From an uncultured Lachnospiraceae bacterium (GTDB taxonomy: Bacteria > Bacillota > Clostridia > Lachnospirales > Lachnospiraceae): 7,671 nt of DNA. The translations under genes and the position numbers were made by a program. The DNA is taken from contig CANQEB010000110.1 in NCBI GenBank assembly GCA_947594085.1, positions 1 to 7,671 of the forward strand. Direction: 5' to 3'. The notes beneath the pieces were generated by a model. The model did not search any database and was not told where the DNA came from. It saw only the letters and a list, made by a program, of their open reading frames with translations. Positions 6,176 to 7,671 of the stretch are shown piece by piece (position 1 is the stretch's first letter; every line of letters begins with the position of its first letter).

Positions 6176-6179
6176 TCTC

Positions 6180-7671
6180 TTACTCGTTTCCGTACAGCGC
6201 GATCAGCTTGTTCAGATACTCGTATCTCTCCTTCGCGTAAGCTTCGGACTTGTCGAACAGCATCGCGGCTCTCTCCGGATTCGCTCTCATCAGGGAGTTG
6301 TAGCGGACCTCACCGTTCAGGAATTCCTTGTAGTCCTCGGTCGGAGCCTTGGAATCCAGGGTGAATGCCGGCTTGCCCTCAGCCTTGAGCGCCGGATTGT
6401 AGCGGAAGCAGTGCCAGTAACCAGCCTTTACAGCCAGCTCTTCCTCGGTCTGCGCCTTGCTCATGCCCTTCTTGATGCCGTGGTTGATACACGGAGCGTA
6501 AGCGATGATGAGCGACGGTCCCGGATAAGCCTCAGCCTCTGCGATCGCCTTGACGGTCTGGTTGAAGTCCGCACCCATAGCGATCTGCGCAACGTACACG
6601 TAGCCGTAGCTCATCGCGATGGAAGCCATATCCTTCTTCTTCACTTCCTTGCCGCCCGCAGCGAACTGCGCAACCGCGCCGGTCGGCGTGGACTTGGAGG
6701 ACTGTCCGCCTGTGTTCGAGTAAACCTCGGTATCAAATACCATGATGTTGACATCCTGGCCGCTCGCGAGCACGTGGTCCACGCCGCCGAAGCCGATGTC
6801 GTATGCCCAACCGTCGCCGCCGAAGATCCACTGGGACTTCTTAGCGAGGTAATCCTTATCCTTCAGAACAGTCTTGCACTCGTCACAGCCGCAAGCCTCG
6901 CATGCAGCGATCAGCTTGTCCGTAGCCGGGCCGTTCGTGATGCCGCTGTCGAACGTGTCGAGCCACTCCTGAGCGGCGGACTTCACGTCCTCACCACAGC
7001 AATCGCAGCTAAGCAGCGCGGTCACCTTGGTCTTCAGGCCATTTCTCAGAGCCTTCTGAGCCAGGAGCATGCCGTAGCCGTACTCTGCGTTGTCCTCGAA
7101 CAGGGAGTTTGCCCAAGCCGGGCCCTTGCCCTCTTTGTTCACTGTGTACGGAGTGGACGGTGAGGAGTTGCCCCAGATAGAGGAACAGCCTGTCGCGTTC
7201 GCGATGTACATCCGGTCACCGAAGAGCTGTGTGATCAGCTTCGCGTACGGAGTCTCACCACAGCCTGCACATGCGCCCGAGAACTCAAGCAGCGGCTGCT
7301 TGAACTGAGAGCCCTTCACGGTGTTCTCTTTGAACTTCTCTACCACGTCTGGCTTCGCCGGAAGCTCTACCGCGTAGTCGAAGTACTTCTGGCTGTCCGC
7401 GTTTGCTTCCAGGTTCTCCATCGTGAGTGCCTTCGCGCCCTTCTTGCCCGGGCAGACATTCGCGCAGGAGCCGCATCCGGTACAATCCAGAGCGGATACA
7501 ACCATCGCGAACTTGTAGCCGTCCATGCCGGTCATCGGAAGCGTCTTCAGTCCTTCCGGAGCCGCGGCCACCTCTGCGTCCGTCATAGCGATCGGACGAA
7601 TGACAGCGTGCGGGCAGACATAGGAGCAGCGGTTACACTGGATACAATTCTCCGGATTCCATACCGGGATG
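6180..7671 (-). CDS. nifJ: Pyruvate:ferredoxin (flavodoxin) oxidoreductase, C-terminal part, cut by the window edge
   Basis: The last 496 residues of a protein usually about 1,170 aa; the frame stays open to the right edge. The enzyme converts pyruvate and CoA to acetyl-CoA, CO2 and reduced ferredoxin in the anaerobic cytoplasm. An internal ATG at 7586 is not the start, because conserved sequence continues upstream of it. Numbering from the first complete codon at the edge: ferredoxin-type cluster motif CIQCNRCSYVCP (9-20); second motif CTGCGSCANVCP (63-74); proximal-cluster ligands C134 and C137 (CAGCGET), C162 (ATGCSSIWG) and C393 (YAPCINHG); thiamine-diphosphate and Mg region GGDGWAYDIGFGG (284-296) with VYSNTGGQSSKSTPTG further on. 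All twelve expected cluster cysteines are present. Seven extra cysteines lie between C222 and C265. The stop codon is 122 bp before malQ and two hairpins intervene, so PFOR is probably a separate transcript. The chain ends shortly after the domain core. Confidence 0.97.
   Translation of the reverse strand, partial: IPVWNPENCIQCNRCSYVCPHAVIRPIAMTDAEVAAAPEGLKTLPMTGMDGYKFAMVVSALDCTGCGSCANVCPGKKGAKALTMENLEANADSQKYFDYAVELPAKPDVVEKFKENTVKGSQFKQPLLEFSGACAGCGETPYAKLITQLFGDRMYIANATGCSSIWGNSSPSTPYTVNKEGKGPAWANSLFEDNAEYGYGMLLAQKALRNGLKTKVTALLSCDCCGEDVKSAAQEWLDTFDSGITNGPATDKLIAACEACGCDECKTVLKDKDYLAKKSQWIFGGDGWAYDIGFGGVDHVLASGQDVNIMVFDTEVYSNTGGQSSKSTPTGAVAQFAAGGKEVKKKDMASIAMSYGYVYVAQIAMGADFNQTVKAIAEAEAYPGPSLIIAYAPCINHGIKKGMSKAQTEEELAVKAGYWHCFRYNPALKAEGKPAFTLDSKAPTEDYKEFLNGEVRYNSLMRANPERAAMLFDKSEAYAKERYEYLNKLIALYGNE

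Noticed and set aside
7584..7586. Minus-strand ATG as the start of a shorter ferredoxin-oxidoreductase protein
   Set aside because: The same frame continues upstream to the edge and encodes the first ferredoxin-type cluster motif CIQCNRCSYVCP, so this ATG is an internal Met of PFOR.
1..7671. CRISPR array, insertion sequence, tRNA or rRNA gene, phage or toxin-antitoxin module
   Set aside because: I found no regularly spaced long repeats, transposase motifs, terminal inverted repeats with target duplications, cloverleaf sequences or phage-type genes. Base composition is even across the genes.

Overview
The window is a carbohydrate-metabolism block from an anaerobic, GC-rich Firmicute. Clostridia, probably Lachnospiraceae-like, is my best inference. 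It rests on a CoA-dependent pyruvate:ferredoxin oxidoreductase of clostridial type, a malto-oligosaccharide gene set led by a LacI-type regulator, and AT-rich Shine-Dalgarno-led intergenic regions between GC-rich genes. I cannot name the species. All convincing genes lie on the minus strand, so the window reads functionally from right to left.

In transcription order: (1) the C-terminal ~496 residues of pyruvate:ferredoxin oxidoreductase (6180 to the right edge, N-terminus outside the window); (2) a 122-bp gap with two hairpins; (3) malQ, a GH77 4-alpha-glucanotransferase (4564-6057); (4) a LacI/GalR-family regulator (3430-4509); (5) a 225-bp AT-rich intergenic region crowded with palindromes and three 11-bp-phased direct repeats, probably the control region of the next genes; (6) a GH13 oligo-1,6-glucosidase/alpha-glucosidase (1531-3204); (7) a 65-bp gap with a perfect inverted repeat; (8) an extracellular sugar-binding protein of an ABC importer (194-1465); (9) a 3' untranslated region ending in a GC-rich hairpin with a T-tract at about 61-103; (10) 60 bp at the left edge with two small perfect hairpins and no gene I can support.

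Together the genes describe uptake and breakdown of malto- or isomalto-oligosaccharides. The binding protein captures the sugar outside the cell, the glucosidase releases glucose from imported oligosaccharides, MalQ disproportionates short maltodextrins, and the LacI-type protein probably senses the sugar. PFOR turns pyruvate into acetyl-CoA and reduced ferredoxin; it is probably a separate transcription unit that happens to lie upstream. ABC permease genes are not in the window.

I see no clearly undescribed system. The most distinctive signals are the phased ATAGAA repeats before the glucosidase gene, a binding protein with a signal peptide but no lipobox cysteine, and a cysteine-rich segment in PFOR beyond the canonical cluster ligands.
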